Under the pieces are notes generated by a model. The model saw only the letters and a list, made by a program, of their open reading frames with translations, was not told where the DNA came from and ran no database searches. Below, in pieces: positions 27,680 to 36,826 of a stretch of DNA of 64,000 bases (position 1 is its first letter; the number at the start of each line of letters is the position of its first letter). This DNA is from Mucilaginibacter_A sp050954285 (GTDB taxonomy: Bacteria > Bacteroidota > Bacteroidia > Sphingobacteriales > Sphingobacteriaceae), in NCBI GenBank assembly GCA_050954285.1, contig JBPBPL010000020.1:18744-82743 (forward strand), in the 5' to 3' direction. The position numbers and the translations under genes are program-made.

Positions 27680-29209
27680 TTAATAACCTGGATTTTGAAC
27701 CAAGTTTTTGTTTTTTTGAATAGCGGTTTGCGGAATTGGAAACAATTTAGAATGCGTATCTGCATCGACAGCTTTAAACTGTTTAGCATCACCAAAGTGG
27801 CCAAAACGGATTAAATCCTGCCTTCTCCATCCTTCCCAAACAAACTCACGGCCTCTTTCTGCCAGGATACTGTCTAACGCAAATGCAGTTGATGTAAAGT
27901 TTGCCATCCCTGCTCTTATCCTTACCGGAGCAGTATAAGTTAAGGCACCGGTAGGATTACCTAATCGATATAAGCATTCTGCTTTCATTAACAACACATC
28001 AGAGTAACGCATCAATGCAAAATCAGCATCCTGGCTTTGGAATCCAGGAGTAATCTGCCATTTTTGCTGGCGTACGCCATCATACTCCGTTGCAGTATAA
28101 AGATTAGAGATTTGTGGCCTAAAGTTTAACACCAACGAACTGTCACTACCACGAGTAGTTAACGGGGTTACACCATCTGTAGCATATTGTACGCCAGCCT
28201 GCCAACCGGCTTTACGTTTATCGGCATTGTTAAATTTGCTGTAATAGTCAGCATTAGTTGTAAAACCATTCCAAGGACCACCCGTGCTGGCAAAATTATA
28301 TTTGGCAGATTGGTTGTAATGGAAAGTCATCATTTGTATTTGTAATCCCGGCGCATAAATATGATCGTAAGGAATTACAAAAATATTTTCAGGAGAACCG
28401 GTATTGTTACTGGTAAAGTTATCCAAGAAGTTAGGTGTTAAACTATAACCTGCAGTTGCCAAAGAATCACAATAACTGGAACAGCTGGTATAACCGGTGT
28501 TGTCTGTACTACCTGTAATCGCATTTTTGTTTAGATATAATTTAGCTAATAAAAAATAGGCTCCCCATCTGTTTAACCTGCCATACTGACTAGCATCTTG
28601 AGCAGGAGTTTTTACACTTAATTTGATACCATTGGTAGTTAATTCAGATATTATAAATGCGTAAACATCAGCAGCAGAGCTATTTTTGATAGTACTTGCA
28701 TCCTGATCTGTTGTGGTAAGCAATGGTACATTACCATAGTTAGTTAACAACAGAAAATAAAAATAAGCACGAAGCACTTTTAATTCTGATATAGAATAAG
28801 CAGTACCAGTTGTTTGTGGCAATCCTTGCAGTAAACCAACTGTAATGTTAATAGCACCAATGGTACTGTAAGCATTATCCCAGGCACCGGAAATATTACC
28901 ATGACCCGGGCCATAAGTATGCAGCCACAATTGCTGCCATACCCCACCATCTGCCCAGTCTCCGCCGATTCGACCCGGCACAATCATAGCATCTGTTGTT
29001 TCTTCTGAAGTTAATAACATTGCGTTATTAGCTGTTAAGCCCTGTAATTTTGTGTAAGTACCCAATACAATTGATTGTATGTAACTTGAACTGTTAGCAG
29101 CTGAAATTGGGGTTACACTATCAAGCGTCGGATTAAGTTCTTTCTTGCAGGAAAATAAACTAAACCCTGTTAGCAATGCTGCTGTGATAATTATATGTTT
29201 TCTTTTCAT
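27680..29209 (-). CDS. susD: RagB/SusD family nutrient-uptake outer membrane lipoprotein
   Basis: SusD-like proteins form the lid of the SusC transporter and capture oligosaccharides at the cell surface. The 509 residues start with a lipoprotein signal ('SLFSCKKEL', Cys about residue 21), an N-terminal SusD-like domain with TPR-type helices ('ELKVLRAYFYFLLLTNYGNVPL'), and the typical C-terminal end 'GREFVWEGWRRQDLIRFG...LFPIPQTAIQKNKNLVQNPGY' in pieces. It is 17 bases downstream of susC. The symbol is used in the family sense; the glycan is not known. Confidence 0.95.
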   Translation of the reverse strand: MKRKHIIITAALLTGFSLFSCKKELNPTLDSVTPISAANSSSYIQSIVLGTYTKLQGLTANNAMLLTSEETTDAMIVPGRIGGDWADGGVWQQLWLHTYGPGHGNISGAWDNAYSTIGAINITVGLLQGLPQTTGTAYSISELKVLRAYFYFLLLTNYGNVPLLTTTDQDASTIKNSSAADVYAFIISELTTNGIKLSVKTPAQDASQYGRLNRWGAYFLLAKLYLNKNAITGSTDNTGYTSCSSYCDSLATAGYSLTPNFLDNFTSNNTGSPENIFVIPYDHIYAPGLQIQMMTFHYNQSAKYNFASTGGPWNGFTTNADYYSKFNNADKRKAGWQAGVQYATDGVTPLTTRGSDSSLVLNFRPQISNLYTATEYDGVRQQKWQITPGFQSQDADFALMRYSDVLLMKAECLYRLGNPTGALTYTAPVRIRAGMANFTSTAFALDSILAERGREFVWEGWRRQDLIRFGHFGDAKQFKAVDADTHSKLFPIPQTAIQKNKNLVQNPGY

Positions 29210-29226
29210 TATAATATGTTTTATAA

Positions 29227-32200
29227 CTATTTAAGTGTTAAACCTATGCCAAAAGAAATTTGACGCGGACGAGGATATAACTGATTCCGAGAATCAATAC
29301 CAATTAGATTTTGTGTATAACCACCACCCGTATTCAGCTCCGGATCAAGACCTTTGTAAGGTGTAAAAGTGTATAAGTTGTTACCTGCAACATAGATATG
29401 CAAATTGCTGATATAATTGTTTTCAGTAATTTTAAAGGTATAACCCAAGTTAGCACTTTGAACTTTTAGAAATGATGTACTTTGCAACCAATAAGTAGAG
29501 GGCTGTGATGAACTGGTAATATTATACTTTAATGCATCAGCTAAAATAGCGTAAGTACCTACTTTTTGCAAGCTGGTATAGTCCATATAAGGCTCGTTAA
29601 ATCCTTTTCCACCATAACTGCCACGTAAAAACAGACTTAAATCAAATCCTCCGTAAGTAAAGCTATTGGAGATACTATATGTAAATTTAGCTTGGGTTGA
29701 ATAAAATTTACGATCCTGTGTGCTGCCATCATCTGCAAGATTTAAAGTGGAAATATCACTTGTTGCAGTTCTGGTACCATTAGTAGCATATTTCCAAAAT
29801 AGTTGATTGCCTTTAGCATCCTGACCAGCGTATTCTGGTAACAACAGAGTTCCAACAGGATAACCTACTTTATAATAACCAATTTGTGATATGGAAGCAC
29901 TAATACCTGTTCCTCCTGTAGTACCTACGTTAGTTTGCGTAACGTTAAAATCTGTATTATTTAGTTCCCCAGAAAGGTTTAGAATTTTATTACGGTTTAA
30001 GCCAAAGTTAATACCCGCGTTCCACGTAAATTTATCGTTGGTAATAATTTTACCGTTTAAATTAAATTCTACCCCTTTGTTTTCCATAGAACCAATATTT
30101 GCTAAAATATTATTTACAAAATAGGTACTACCAACTGGTACGGTATAATTATATAATAAATGGTTTGTTTTCTTATAATAAAAATCAAGTGAACCACTTA
30201 ACCGACCAGCAAATAAGCTAAAATCGGTTGCAACATCGGTTGTTGTACTCACCTCCCAACGTAAACTAGTGTTTGGGTTTTGCACAACAAAAGGGCTAGC
30301 ATTATACGTACCTGTAGCACCATTATAATATAGAGCACCGCTTGGGCCAAAAAGTGTTTGTGAAGCATATGGGCTAATTGCGTCCTGGTTACCTACTTGG
30401 CCAACACCACCTCGTAGTTTTAAAGATGATAACCAACTGATATCTTTCATGAAATCCTCGCTACCAATATTCCAGGCGATACTTCCAGAAGGGAAAAACT
30501 GCCCTTGATTATTGATACCCAATTTTGTTGATTGGTCATACCGTCCATTAGCGGTGATGTAATATTTATCAGCATAATTATACTCAATTCTACCAAAAGC
30601 AGAGTAAAGATCAAACCCCTGATCAAAAGAATTAACATCTTTTATACTGATCGCATTTGCAGAATTGATACTTTGATTTGGCAAATTAATACCACTAAAA
30701 TCGTGTGCACCTACTCTTAACCCAGTGTAATAATTAGAAAAATGTTCTGCACCAAGCAATGCATTTAATCTGCTTTTCCCTATTACTCCTCTATATCCAG
30801 CAGTTGCACCATAAGTAATATTATTACTTGTATTTGTACCAAGATCAACATCACCATTACCAGTTAGTGTTGGCGTGTAGCCGTTAAAATCTTGAATAGG
30901 ACTTACCAATGGAGTTGGGGGATAATAAATTAGGTTACTACCAGATGTACGTATTGCGTTAGCATACGGACTTATAGTAATCTCTTTAGTTAAAGAATAA
31001 TCTAAACGTAAAGCTCCGGTTAAGCGATCAGCCTGTGCAGTGTTTGTAACATACCGCAATTGACCCAATGGGTTGGCTTCCTGCGTATTGGTAATCAATT
31101 GATAATTGTATGGATTATTTACATCATAAGCAGTAGGAACCACATTATATGGGCTGATAACAGAGGGAACACTTGCTGCATCTAATAATACACTACCACC
31201 ATCTGGGGCAGTTGGAGGAGAACTAGAATTGGTATGCGAACCGGAAACATTTAAAGTAATTAATAATTTATCATTTAACGCTTTTTGATCCAAATTGAAA
31301 CGGGCATTAATATCTTTTCTGTATGATGTCAACACAATACCTTGTTGATCATAATAAGTTAAAGAACCTCTGTAATGGCCTTTATCAGTACCACCAGAAA
31401 TGCCAACGTTTTCGTTGTGAGAAATTCCAGTATGCGTAATTTCTTTAAACCAATTGGTATTAGCACCCTGATCACTGGTCGTAGAAGTACCTGCCGGCAT
31501 GGCTTTACCGTAAAAGCTTTGATAGGCCGCCAAATACTGAGACCGGTCTGCAAAGTTTAATAAATGTTCAGGAGATTCAGTAGCTGTATAAGCATTTACA
31601 GTTATAATTGGTTTACCGGCTTTACCAGTTTTTGTAGTAACCAAAATGACACCGCCACCTGCCCGTGATCCATAAATTGCAGCAGCAGAAGCATCTTTCA
31701 AAATATCAAAAGATTCGATATCATTAGGAGAAACTGAGCGGATATCGGCACCAATAACACCATCAATTACATACAATGGATCACTTGCACCAGACAATGA
31801 AGCAGTACCCCGAATACGCACCGTTGGATTAGCATTAGGATCACCGGTTGATGTAGAAATAGTTACACCAGAAGCTTTACCTTGCAATTGTTGCAACGGA
31901 TTAGTAGTTACACCTTGAACAAAATCGGATGACGTTACTTTTTGTACCGCACCAGTTGCGTCTCTCTTGCGCACAGTTCCATAACCTACTACCAAAACTT
32001 CATTTAAAGAGTTACCGGCAGCATCCATAGTAATATTAAGCGGTGCGCCGGTAATAGCTACCTGTTTGCGAGTATAACCAATATAGGTAAAAATGATAGC
32101 CGTAGCGGATGTCGGCACAGTGATTCTAAAATTTCCGCTAACATCTGTAGCTGTACCAGTTGCAGAACCGGCCGCAACAACAGATACACCAATTAAAGGC

Positions 32201-32319
32201 GAGTTATCCTTTGCGTCTGTTACTTTACCTGTTACTACTTTGGTTTGCGCCAAAACCGGTAATGAAAACAAGCAGCAAAAGACAAAATAAATTACTTTTT
32301 GTACTTTTTTTAAATGCAT
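29227..32319 (-). CDS. susC: SusC/RagA family TonB-linked outer membrane transporter
   Basis: The 1030-residue TonB-dependent receptor has a signal peptide (about residues 1-24), a carboxypeptidase-regulatory-like beta-sandwich (about 28-112), a plug domain with the SusC signature 'PLYVIDGVIG' and 'ILKDASAAAIYGSRAGGGVILVTTK', and a C-terminal 22-strand barrel ending in 'YPRPRQISFGIGLTLK'. It imports oligosaccharides with SusD, energised by TonB. No sigma/anti-sigma pair is adjacent; the LacI-family gene at 33615 is the only regulator nearby. This gene and susD contain no clear dispersed-motif copies, unlike most neighbours. Confidence 0.96.
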   Translation of the reverse strand: MHLKKVQKVIYFVFCCLFSLPVLAQTKVVTGKVTDAKDNSPLIGVSVVAAGSATGTATDVSGNFRITVPTSATAIIFTYIGYTRKQVAITGAPLNITMDAAGNSLNEVLVVGYGTVRKRDATGAVQKVTSSDFVQGVTTNPLQQLQGKASGVTISTSTGDPNANPTVRIRGTASLSGASDPLYVIDGVIGADIRSVSPNDIESFDILKDASAAAIYGSRAGGGVILVTTKTGKAGKPIITVNAYTATESPEHLLNFADRSQYLAAYQSFYGKAMPAGTSTTSDQGANTNWFKEITHTGISHNENVGISGGTDKGHYRGSLTYYDQQGIVLTSYRKDINARFNLDQKALNDKLLITLNVSGSHTNSSSPPTAPDGGSVLLDAASVPSVISPYNVVPTAYDVNNPYNYQLITNTQEANPLGQLRYVTNTAQADRLTGALRLDYSLTKEITISPYANAIRTSGSNLIYYPPTPLVSPIQDFNGYTPTLTGNGDVDLGTNTSNNITYGATAGYRGVIGKSRLNALLGAEHFSNYYTGLRVGAHDFSGINLPNQSINSANAISIKDVNSFDQGFDLYSAFGRIEYNYADKYYITANGRYDQSTKLGINNQGQFFPSGSIAWNIGSEDFMKDISWLSSLKLRGGVGQVGNQDAISPYASQTLFGPSGALYYNGATGTYNASPFVVQNPNTSLRWEVSTTTDVATDFSLFAGRLSGSLDFYYKKTNHLLYNYTVPVGSTYFVNNILANIGSMENKGVEFNLNGKIITNDKFTWNAGINFGLNRNKILNLSGELNNTDFNVTQTNVGTTGGTGISASISQIGYYKVGYPVGTLLLPEYAGQDAKGNQLFWKYATNGTRTATSDISTLNLADDGSTQDRKFYSTQAKFTYSISNSFTYGGFDLSLFLRGSYGGKGFNEPYMDYTSLQKVGTYAILADALKYNITSSSQPSTYWLQSTSFLKVQSANLGYTFKITENNYISNLHIYVAGNNLYTFTPYKGLDPELNTGGGYTQNLIGIDSRNQLYPRPRQISFGIGLTLK

Positions 32320-32470
32320 AATATTAAGTTTATTAGTTGGATTAGTTAGTTAATAATTGTAAAAAGGCGCTCATATCAACCTTTAAAAGAATTGTACAAG
32401 CTCATTAATAATTGGTTCAGTAGTCTGGTTTCACCATAAAAAAGGGTTTGAGATAATTGATTTTGATGCG

Positions 32471-32485
32471 GATGCTGTTTTTATC
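32471..32485 (+). repeat. Dispersed motif copy, hybrid flavour (GATGCTGTTTTTATC)
   Basis: It lies in the 194-base gap between susC and the chimera gene. The flanking bases GGATAAATTTAT are shared with the copy at 43912 (25 of 26 bases identical), giving a longer conserved unit. Nothing else recognisable lies in the gap. Confidence 0.85.
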
Positions 32486-32513
32486 GGATAAATTTATACT
32501 TGTGGCATTAATT

Positions 32514-33374
32514 CTAAATACACGGAATCATCTCTTTTATCGCCACAAATATTTCCTGGTGGTTTTGCTGCGGCGGCAAACGAAAACAATCCTTCTGGTG
32601 CAACAGCAAAACCCGGTAGTTTTTTTGGGTTAGGATGGATCTAAAAGCTTGGCCTAAAGTTGTTTTGCCGGAACCGGATTCGCCAGAAATGGCAATCACA
32701 TTGGTTTTTTCTGCAGATAGTTCCAGTTCATCCAAAACCTGATCTGCAGCCGGCAAAAAACGCTGCTTGATGGCCGCTTTTATAGTGGCAGCTTCCTGAT
32801 TCCAGGCTGCATTTTTAAAGAAATCTCCAGCCAAAGCCCAATAACGCAAAAGCTGATTGTACAAAACAAATCCGTGGGTAACGTATTTATCGGGCCAATT
32901 GCTGCTCATGGGCACATCCATCAAACCTTTACCATTAAATTTCCATGATTTTGCCAGGGTAAAAACAGCATTACGTTGTTTGTTCACTTTTGTTTCAAAA
33001 TCCTCATCATGAGTAGTTTGGAGATACGAAACCGCAGCAATCACCCACCAAAAAATGGCATCTATACGGTCAGCCGGTCCGCCAAAACTTATGTTAGTAG
33101 TTTTTCCGTTTTCAATCAGGCTGATGTTGGATGGAATTTGCCCGTTTGCAGCCGCCGCATTTTGCAACAGTGACAAAGACGATTTTAAAGTAGGATACAA
33201 ATCCGCTAAACCAGCACTAAAAATAGCCATCGCGCTTAGAGCACTGTCGCGTGCCCAAATGCGATTATAATTATCCTTGTTTTCCAGCGAAGCCTTGATA
33301 CCAAAACCAGACGAAGCATTCCGCAACAATGCTTTTGCTTCTTCAGCTAATGAGGAATGGATATCTAAGTGCAT
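32514..33374 (-). pseudogene. Chimera of a truncated six-hairpin glycosidase and a truncated uridine-kinase-like P-loop domain
   Basis: The 286-residue frame joins two incomplete modules. Residues 1 to about 205 look like the start of an (alpha/alpha)6 glucosidase (debranching-enzyme or neutral-invertase-like), with 'NYNRIWARDSALSAMAIF' and 'GPADRIDAIFWWVIAAVSYL', but the catalytic C-terminal half is missing. From about residue 222 an uridine-kinase-like domain begins with a good Walker A 'AISGESGSGKTTLG' and 'FRLPPQQNHQ', then stops 13 residues later, lacking most of the kinase. This suggests deletion between neighbouring genes, leaving a remnant. The last codons contain CGATAAAAGAGATGAT, a degenerate dispersed motif. 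It could still be expressed; no internal stop is present. Confidence 0.6.
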
Positions 33375-33550
33375 AACGGTAAAGGTTCTATTATATAAAA
33401 TTTTTATAAATCATTAAGCCGTATCACACAATGGCACCTACAAAAAATATGATAACAAGTGATCCGAACGAGCTTAAATAATTGGTGCATCGAAGATAAG
33501 TAAGGCAACAACATTTTTACAGGTTAAAGTATATAATTTAGCGCAAGGAT

Positions 33551-33570
33551 TTTCGCAAACGTTTGCGAAA
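33551..33570. promoter_or_regulatory. Perfect palindromic LacI-family operator
   Basis: TTTCGCAAACGTTTGCGAAA is a perfect 20-bp palindrome with the central CG typical of LacI/PurR/CcpA-type operators. A further half-like AACGTTTG follows at 33570-33577. It lies 44 bases before the LacI ATG and about 180 bases from the chimera gene, so it could control both divergent genes. I found no second copy near susC or treA. Confidence 0.85.
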
Positions 33571-33614
33571 ACGTTTGTTGTTAAAAGTTTATATCTTTGA
33601 AAACCAATTATTTT

Positions 33615-34610
33615 ATGAGGCAAGAAGTAACATTAAAGAAGTTAGCAGCTATGCTCAATCTGAGTATTTCTACTGTATCGCGGGCATTAAAAGATCATCC
33701 AGACATTTCTCTTGAAACACGCATAAAAGTAAAAGAATTAGCCCAGGTGCTGGAGTATGAACCCAATGCTTATGCCATCCATTTACGCACCAATAACAGT
33801 AAGGAGTTTGGTATCATTGTGCCGGCTATTTCCAACTATTTTTATCATGCTTTTATCAGTTCTGTAGAAGAAGAGGCAAGGCATTATGGCTACTCGGTGA
33901 TTATTTTGCAATCTAACGACGACCCGGAAGTGGAGCAGGAAAACCTTAAAAAGTGCAAGCAAAACCGGGTGAGTGGTATTTTTGTTTCCATCACTTCTAA
34001 AACAGAAAATATTCAGGGATTTTTGAAGCTGGAAAATCAAAATATACCAGTTGTTTTTTTTGATAAAGTACCTGCATTTGAAGCCTGCAACAAAGTTTGT
34101 GTAGCCGATGGGTTGGCAGCCGGAATGGCAGCAGAGGCTTTGTTGCTGAAAAAGAAGCAGCTGATTTTGTCTATTTTCGGCAACCAGAACCTGTCAATTA
34201 CTAAAAGACGCTTTAAAAGTTATACGGATACATTTACCAAGTACGATTCAAATGCTGAAATCCGGATTCATTATGCCAATAATACGGAAGAAGCTTTTGA
34301 CATTACCACGGCAGCTTTCGCCCAAAAAGAAAAACCGGATGCTGTGTTTTGTATGAGTGATGAGATTTTGGTTGGCACAATGAAAGCAGCACAAAAACTG
34401 CACCTCAACATTCCAGATGAGGTTGGGATAATTGCGATAAGTGATGGTTTTATGCCGAAATTGTATTATCCCGAAATCAGTTATACGGAAACCAGCGGCC
34501 ATAAACTGGGTAAAATGGCTTTCGACCGAATGATTGTCTGCATTGCCGGCAGTACATTTGCACAAGAATTAAGTATTGATTCCAAACTGATTGAAGGTGG
34601 CTCCCTGTAA
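33615..34610 (+). CDS. LacI family transcriptional regulator
   Basis: The 331-residue repressor has the LacI helix-turn-helix at its start ('VTLKKLAAMLNLSISTVSRAL', hinge 'YEPNAYAIHLRT'), and a periplasmic-binding-protein-like effector domain ending in 'EVGIIAISDGFMPKLYYPEISYTE'. The frame extends 6 codons upstream to a TTG, but ATG 33615 gives the usual start. A TATCTTTG box at 33592-33599 could be its -7 element. The perfect operator just upstream implies autoregulation. Position beside the SusC/SusD and glycosidase genes suggests that it senses a sugar from this locus; the effector is unknown. Confidence 0.93.
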   Translation: MRQEVTLKKLAAMLNLSISTVSRALKDHPDISLETRIKVKELAQVLEYEPNAYAIHLRTNNSKEFGIIVPAISNYFYHAFISSVEEEARHYGYSVIILQSNDDPEVEQENLKKCKQNRVSGIFVSITSKTENIQGFLKLENQNIPVVFFDKVPAFEACNKVCVADGLAAGMAAEALLLKKKQLILSIFGNQNLSITKRRFKSYTDTFTKYDSNAEIRIHYANNTEEAFDITTAAFAQKEKPDAVFCMSDEILVGTMKAAQKLHLNIPDEVGIIAISDGFMPKLYYPEISYTETSGHKLGKMAFDRMIVCIAGSTFAQELSIDSKLIEGGSL

Positions 34611-34613
34611 ATT

Positions 34614-34679
34614 AATACTGTTTTTAGTGCCTGATTTTTTGTTTCGGACTGATGATTTTTAGTCGATAAAAACAGTATC
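34614..34679. repeat. Inverted pair of dispersed-motif copies between lacI and oxyR
   Basis: AATACTGTTTTTAGT (34614-34628, plus) and GATAAAAACAGTATC (34665-34679, minus) share a 12-bp perfect stem (ATACTGTTTTTA) with a 39-base loop that is itself A/T-rich. The pair starts 4 bases after the LacI stop and could act as a terminator. Confidence 0.85.
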
Positions 34680-34792
34680 AGGTAATTTCCAGGTTCATTA
34701 TGAAATACTTTTTTCTTGGAACCTTCTGCAAAAACAACAACTTCCGATAGATAAAAACTAATCATATTTATATTTGCATAGAATTTATCGAT

Positions 34793-35728
34793 ATGACTTT
34801 AGTTCAGCTGGAATATATTGTGGCCGTAGATACGCACCGCAGCTTTGTAATGGCCGCACAAAAATGCTTTGTTACACAGCCTACGCTGAGCATGCAGATC
34901 CTGAAACTGGAGGAAATGCTGGAAGTAAAACTGTTTGACCGCAGCAAGCAACCTGTTGTACCTACCGAAATCGGGACGGAAATTATTATGCAGGCCAGAA
35001 CTGTACTTTCCGAAAATCAAAAAATCCGGGAACTGGTAGTTAATCGTAAAAAAGAACTTTCCGGCGAGCTGAAAATCGGCATTATCCCAACGGTTTCGCC
35101 TTATTTATTACCCAAAATCATCAATGGTTTTGTAGAAAAATATCCGCTGGTGAAACTTATAGTTTGGGAGAAGACAACAGAGGAGATTATCCAGCAAATC
35201 AAGTCTGGCTTACTGGATTGCGGCTTACTTTCTACGCCTTTACATGAAAATAATTTGATTGAGATCCCACTTTTTTATGAAAATTTTGTGGCGTACGTAT
35301 CTAAAAACAGCGTTTTAGCCCGAAAAAAAATTATCATTCCAGAAGATATTGATCTGGATGAAACCTGGATTCTGAACGAAGGACATTGCATGCGCGATCA
35401 GGTTTTGAATATTTGTCAGCGTAAAAACAGCACCAAAAGTTCACAGCATTTTGAGTACAATACGGGCAGTATAGAAACGCTGAAACGTATGGTTGACCAG
35501 AACAACGGTGCCACCATTTTACCGGAACTGGTTTTGGAAGATATGACTGAAAAACAGCTGGATCGCGTACGCTATTTCCATGCGCCGGAACCGGCGCGGG
35601 AAATTAGTTTGGTAACCCAGAAAAGCTTTCTAAAACGAAAAATGATCGAAGCTTTGCATAAAGAAATTGTGGAATTTATCCCCAAAAAAATGCTGGATAA
35701 AAAGAAAAAAGACGTGATTGAAAGCTAA
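34793..35728 (+). CDS. oxyR: Hydrogen peroxide sensor/regulator OxyR (LysR family)
   Basis: The 311-residue LysR-type regulator has the N-terminal winged HTH ('FVMAAQKCFVTQPTLSMQILKLEEML') and a substrate-like domain containing 'GHCMRDQVLNIC'. By my count the cysteines are residues 199 and 208, the same positions as the disulfide-forming pair of E. coli OxyR, so peroxide sensing is well supported. A TATATTTG box (34769-34776) lies just upstream as a likely -7 element. The downstream MDR and superoxide dismutase genes are convergent and fit an oxidative-stress theme, but no OxyR operator is readable. Confidence 0.93.
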   Translation: MTLVQLEYIVAVDTHRSFVMAAQKCFVTQPTLSMQILKLEEMLEVKLFDRSKQPVVPTEIGTEIIMQARTVLSENQKIRELVVNRKKELSGELKIGIIPTVSPYLLPKIINGFVEKYPLVKLIVWEKTTEEIIQQIKSGLLDCGLLSTPLHENNLIEIPLFYENFVAYVSKNSVLARKKIIIPEDIDLDETWILNEGHCMRDQVLNICQRKNSTKSSQHFEYNTGSIETLKRMVDQNNGATILPELVLEDMTEKQLDRVRYFHAPEPAREISLVTQKSFLKRKMIEALHKEIVEFIPKKMLDKKKKDVIES

Positions 35729-35745
35729 CACGCCTTTTTTATACC

Positions 35746-35760
35746 GATAAAAACAGTATC
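35746..35760 (-). repeat. Dispersed motif copy overlapping the MDR stop (GATAAAAACAGTATC)
   Basis: It lies between convergent oxyR and the MDR gene. The MDR stop TGA (minus, 35761-35759) supplies the first bases, and the motif points out of that gene. TTTTTTATACC on the far side mirrors its T-run. Confidence 0.9.
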
Positions 35761-36760
35761 AGTTACGTAATACAATTTTACCAAACTGTGTAGAATCGTC
35801 CATTTTGCGTACAGCCTTTTCTGCATCTGCTAAAGCAAAAACTTCGTCTACTACCGGCACAATTTTGTGTTCGTTTATCAAATTGAGCATCGCTTCAAAA
35901 TCTTCTTTAGTGCCCATTGTAGTCCCTAAAATCTGCAATTGTTTCCAGAAAATTATACGTGCATCTAATGCCGGAATTCCACCCGCTGTTCCTCCGAAGA
36001 AAACAATCCGCGCTCCGGAATTACACAAATCCAATAACTTGGCAAATCCTTCGCCCAGCGCACTGTCGATAATCACATCAAAACCTCCCGCCAGCTGCTT
36101 TAACTGTTCGGCCCAGTCCTGTGCTTTGTAGTTTACGCCTGCAGCGGCACCCAATTCCCGTGCTTTTTCAATTTTTTCTCCTGTTCCGGAAGTTACAAAA
36201 ACCTGACAACCAGCAGCAACGGCAAACTGCAACGCAAAAGAACCGGTGCCTGCACCAACGCCAACGATCAGCACTTTATCACCTTTCTGCGCTTTTCCCT
36301 TGGTAAACAAAGCACGGTAAGCCGTTAAACCAGCCAGCGGAATGGCAGCGGCCTGCTCCCAGGTTAAATGTGCCGGTTTTGAATACAGATATTCGGCACC
36401 GATTTTTACATATTCTGCAAAAGTGCCATGTTCGGGAAGACCTAAAATTTTAAAATCTTTTTGCTGATAATCCGGATGATCGCCCCAATTAGTTGATGGA
36501 TTGATAATTACTTCTTTACCGATCCAGCTTTGATCTACATCCTGCCCAACTTCAGCTACAATCCCAGAACCATCAGAACCTAAAATCGACGGATATTTAA
36601 TGCCCGCGTATTTTCCCTGTGTAATCCACCAGTCGCGCCGATTTAAAGCAGCGGCTTTTACTTCAACCAAAACTTCGCCAGAACCTAAAATTGGTTTTTC
36701 GACATCTTTTAATATAAGCGGCTTATCAGCGGCTTCCAAAACGATTGCTTTCATAATCAT
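35759..36760 (-). CDS. Zinc-type/quinone-reductase-like medium-chain dehydrogenase (MDR)
   Basis: The 333-residue NAD(P)H-dependent oxidoreductase has the GroES-like N-terminal half ('NRRDWWITQGKYAGIKYPSILGSDGSGIV') and a Rossmann domain with 'VGVGAGTGSFALQFAVAAG'. The zinc-binding Cys/His set of true alcohol dehydrogenases is not evident (the catalytic position reads NRRDWW), so a quinone-oxidoreductase or enoyl-reductase-like function is more likely. It is downstream of sod on the same strand but is separated from it by a strong terminator, so it probably has its own promoter. Confidence 0.85.
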   Translation of the reverse strand: MIMKAIVLEAADKPLILKDVEKPILGSGEVLVEVKAAALNRRDWWITQGKYAGIKYPSILGSDGSGIVAEVGQDVDQSWIGKEVIINPSTNWGDHPDYQQKDFKILGLPEHGTFAEYVKIGAEYLYSKPAHLTWEQAAAIPLAGLTAYRALFTKGKAQKGDKVLIVGVGAGTGSFALQFAVAAGCQVFVTSGTGEKIEKARELGAAAGVNYKAQDWAEQLKQLAGGFDVIIDSALGEGFAKLLDLCNSGARIVFFGGTAGGIPALDARIIFWKQLQILGTTMGTKEDFEAMLNLINEHKIVPVVDEVFALADAEKAVRKMDDSTQFGKIVLRN

Positions 36761-36771
36761 ATAAAATAAAA

Positions 36772-36801
36772 AACCGGCTTGAATGTTTATCCAAGCCGGT
36801 T
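36772..36801 (-). terminator. Intrinsic terminator after superoxide dismutase
   Basis: AACCGGCTTG (36772-36781) pairs perfectly with CAAGCCGGTT (36792-36801) around a 10-base loop. On the minus strand the stem is followed by a long T-rich run toward 36760. Confidence 0.92.
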
Positions 36802-36811
36802 AAAATTAGTT

Positions 36812-36826
36812 GATAAAAACAGTATT
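36812..36826 (-). repeat. Dispersed motif copy overlapping the sod stop (GATAAAAACAGTATT)
   Basis: It sits between the sod stop codon (TAA, minus, 36827-36825) and its terminator, pointing out of the gene. Confidence 0.9.
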
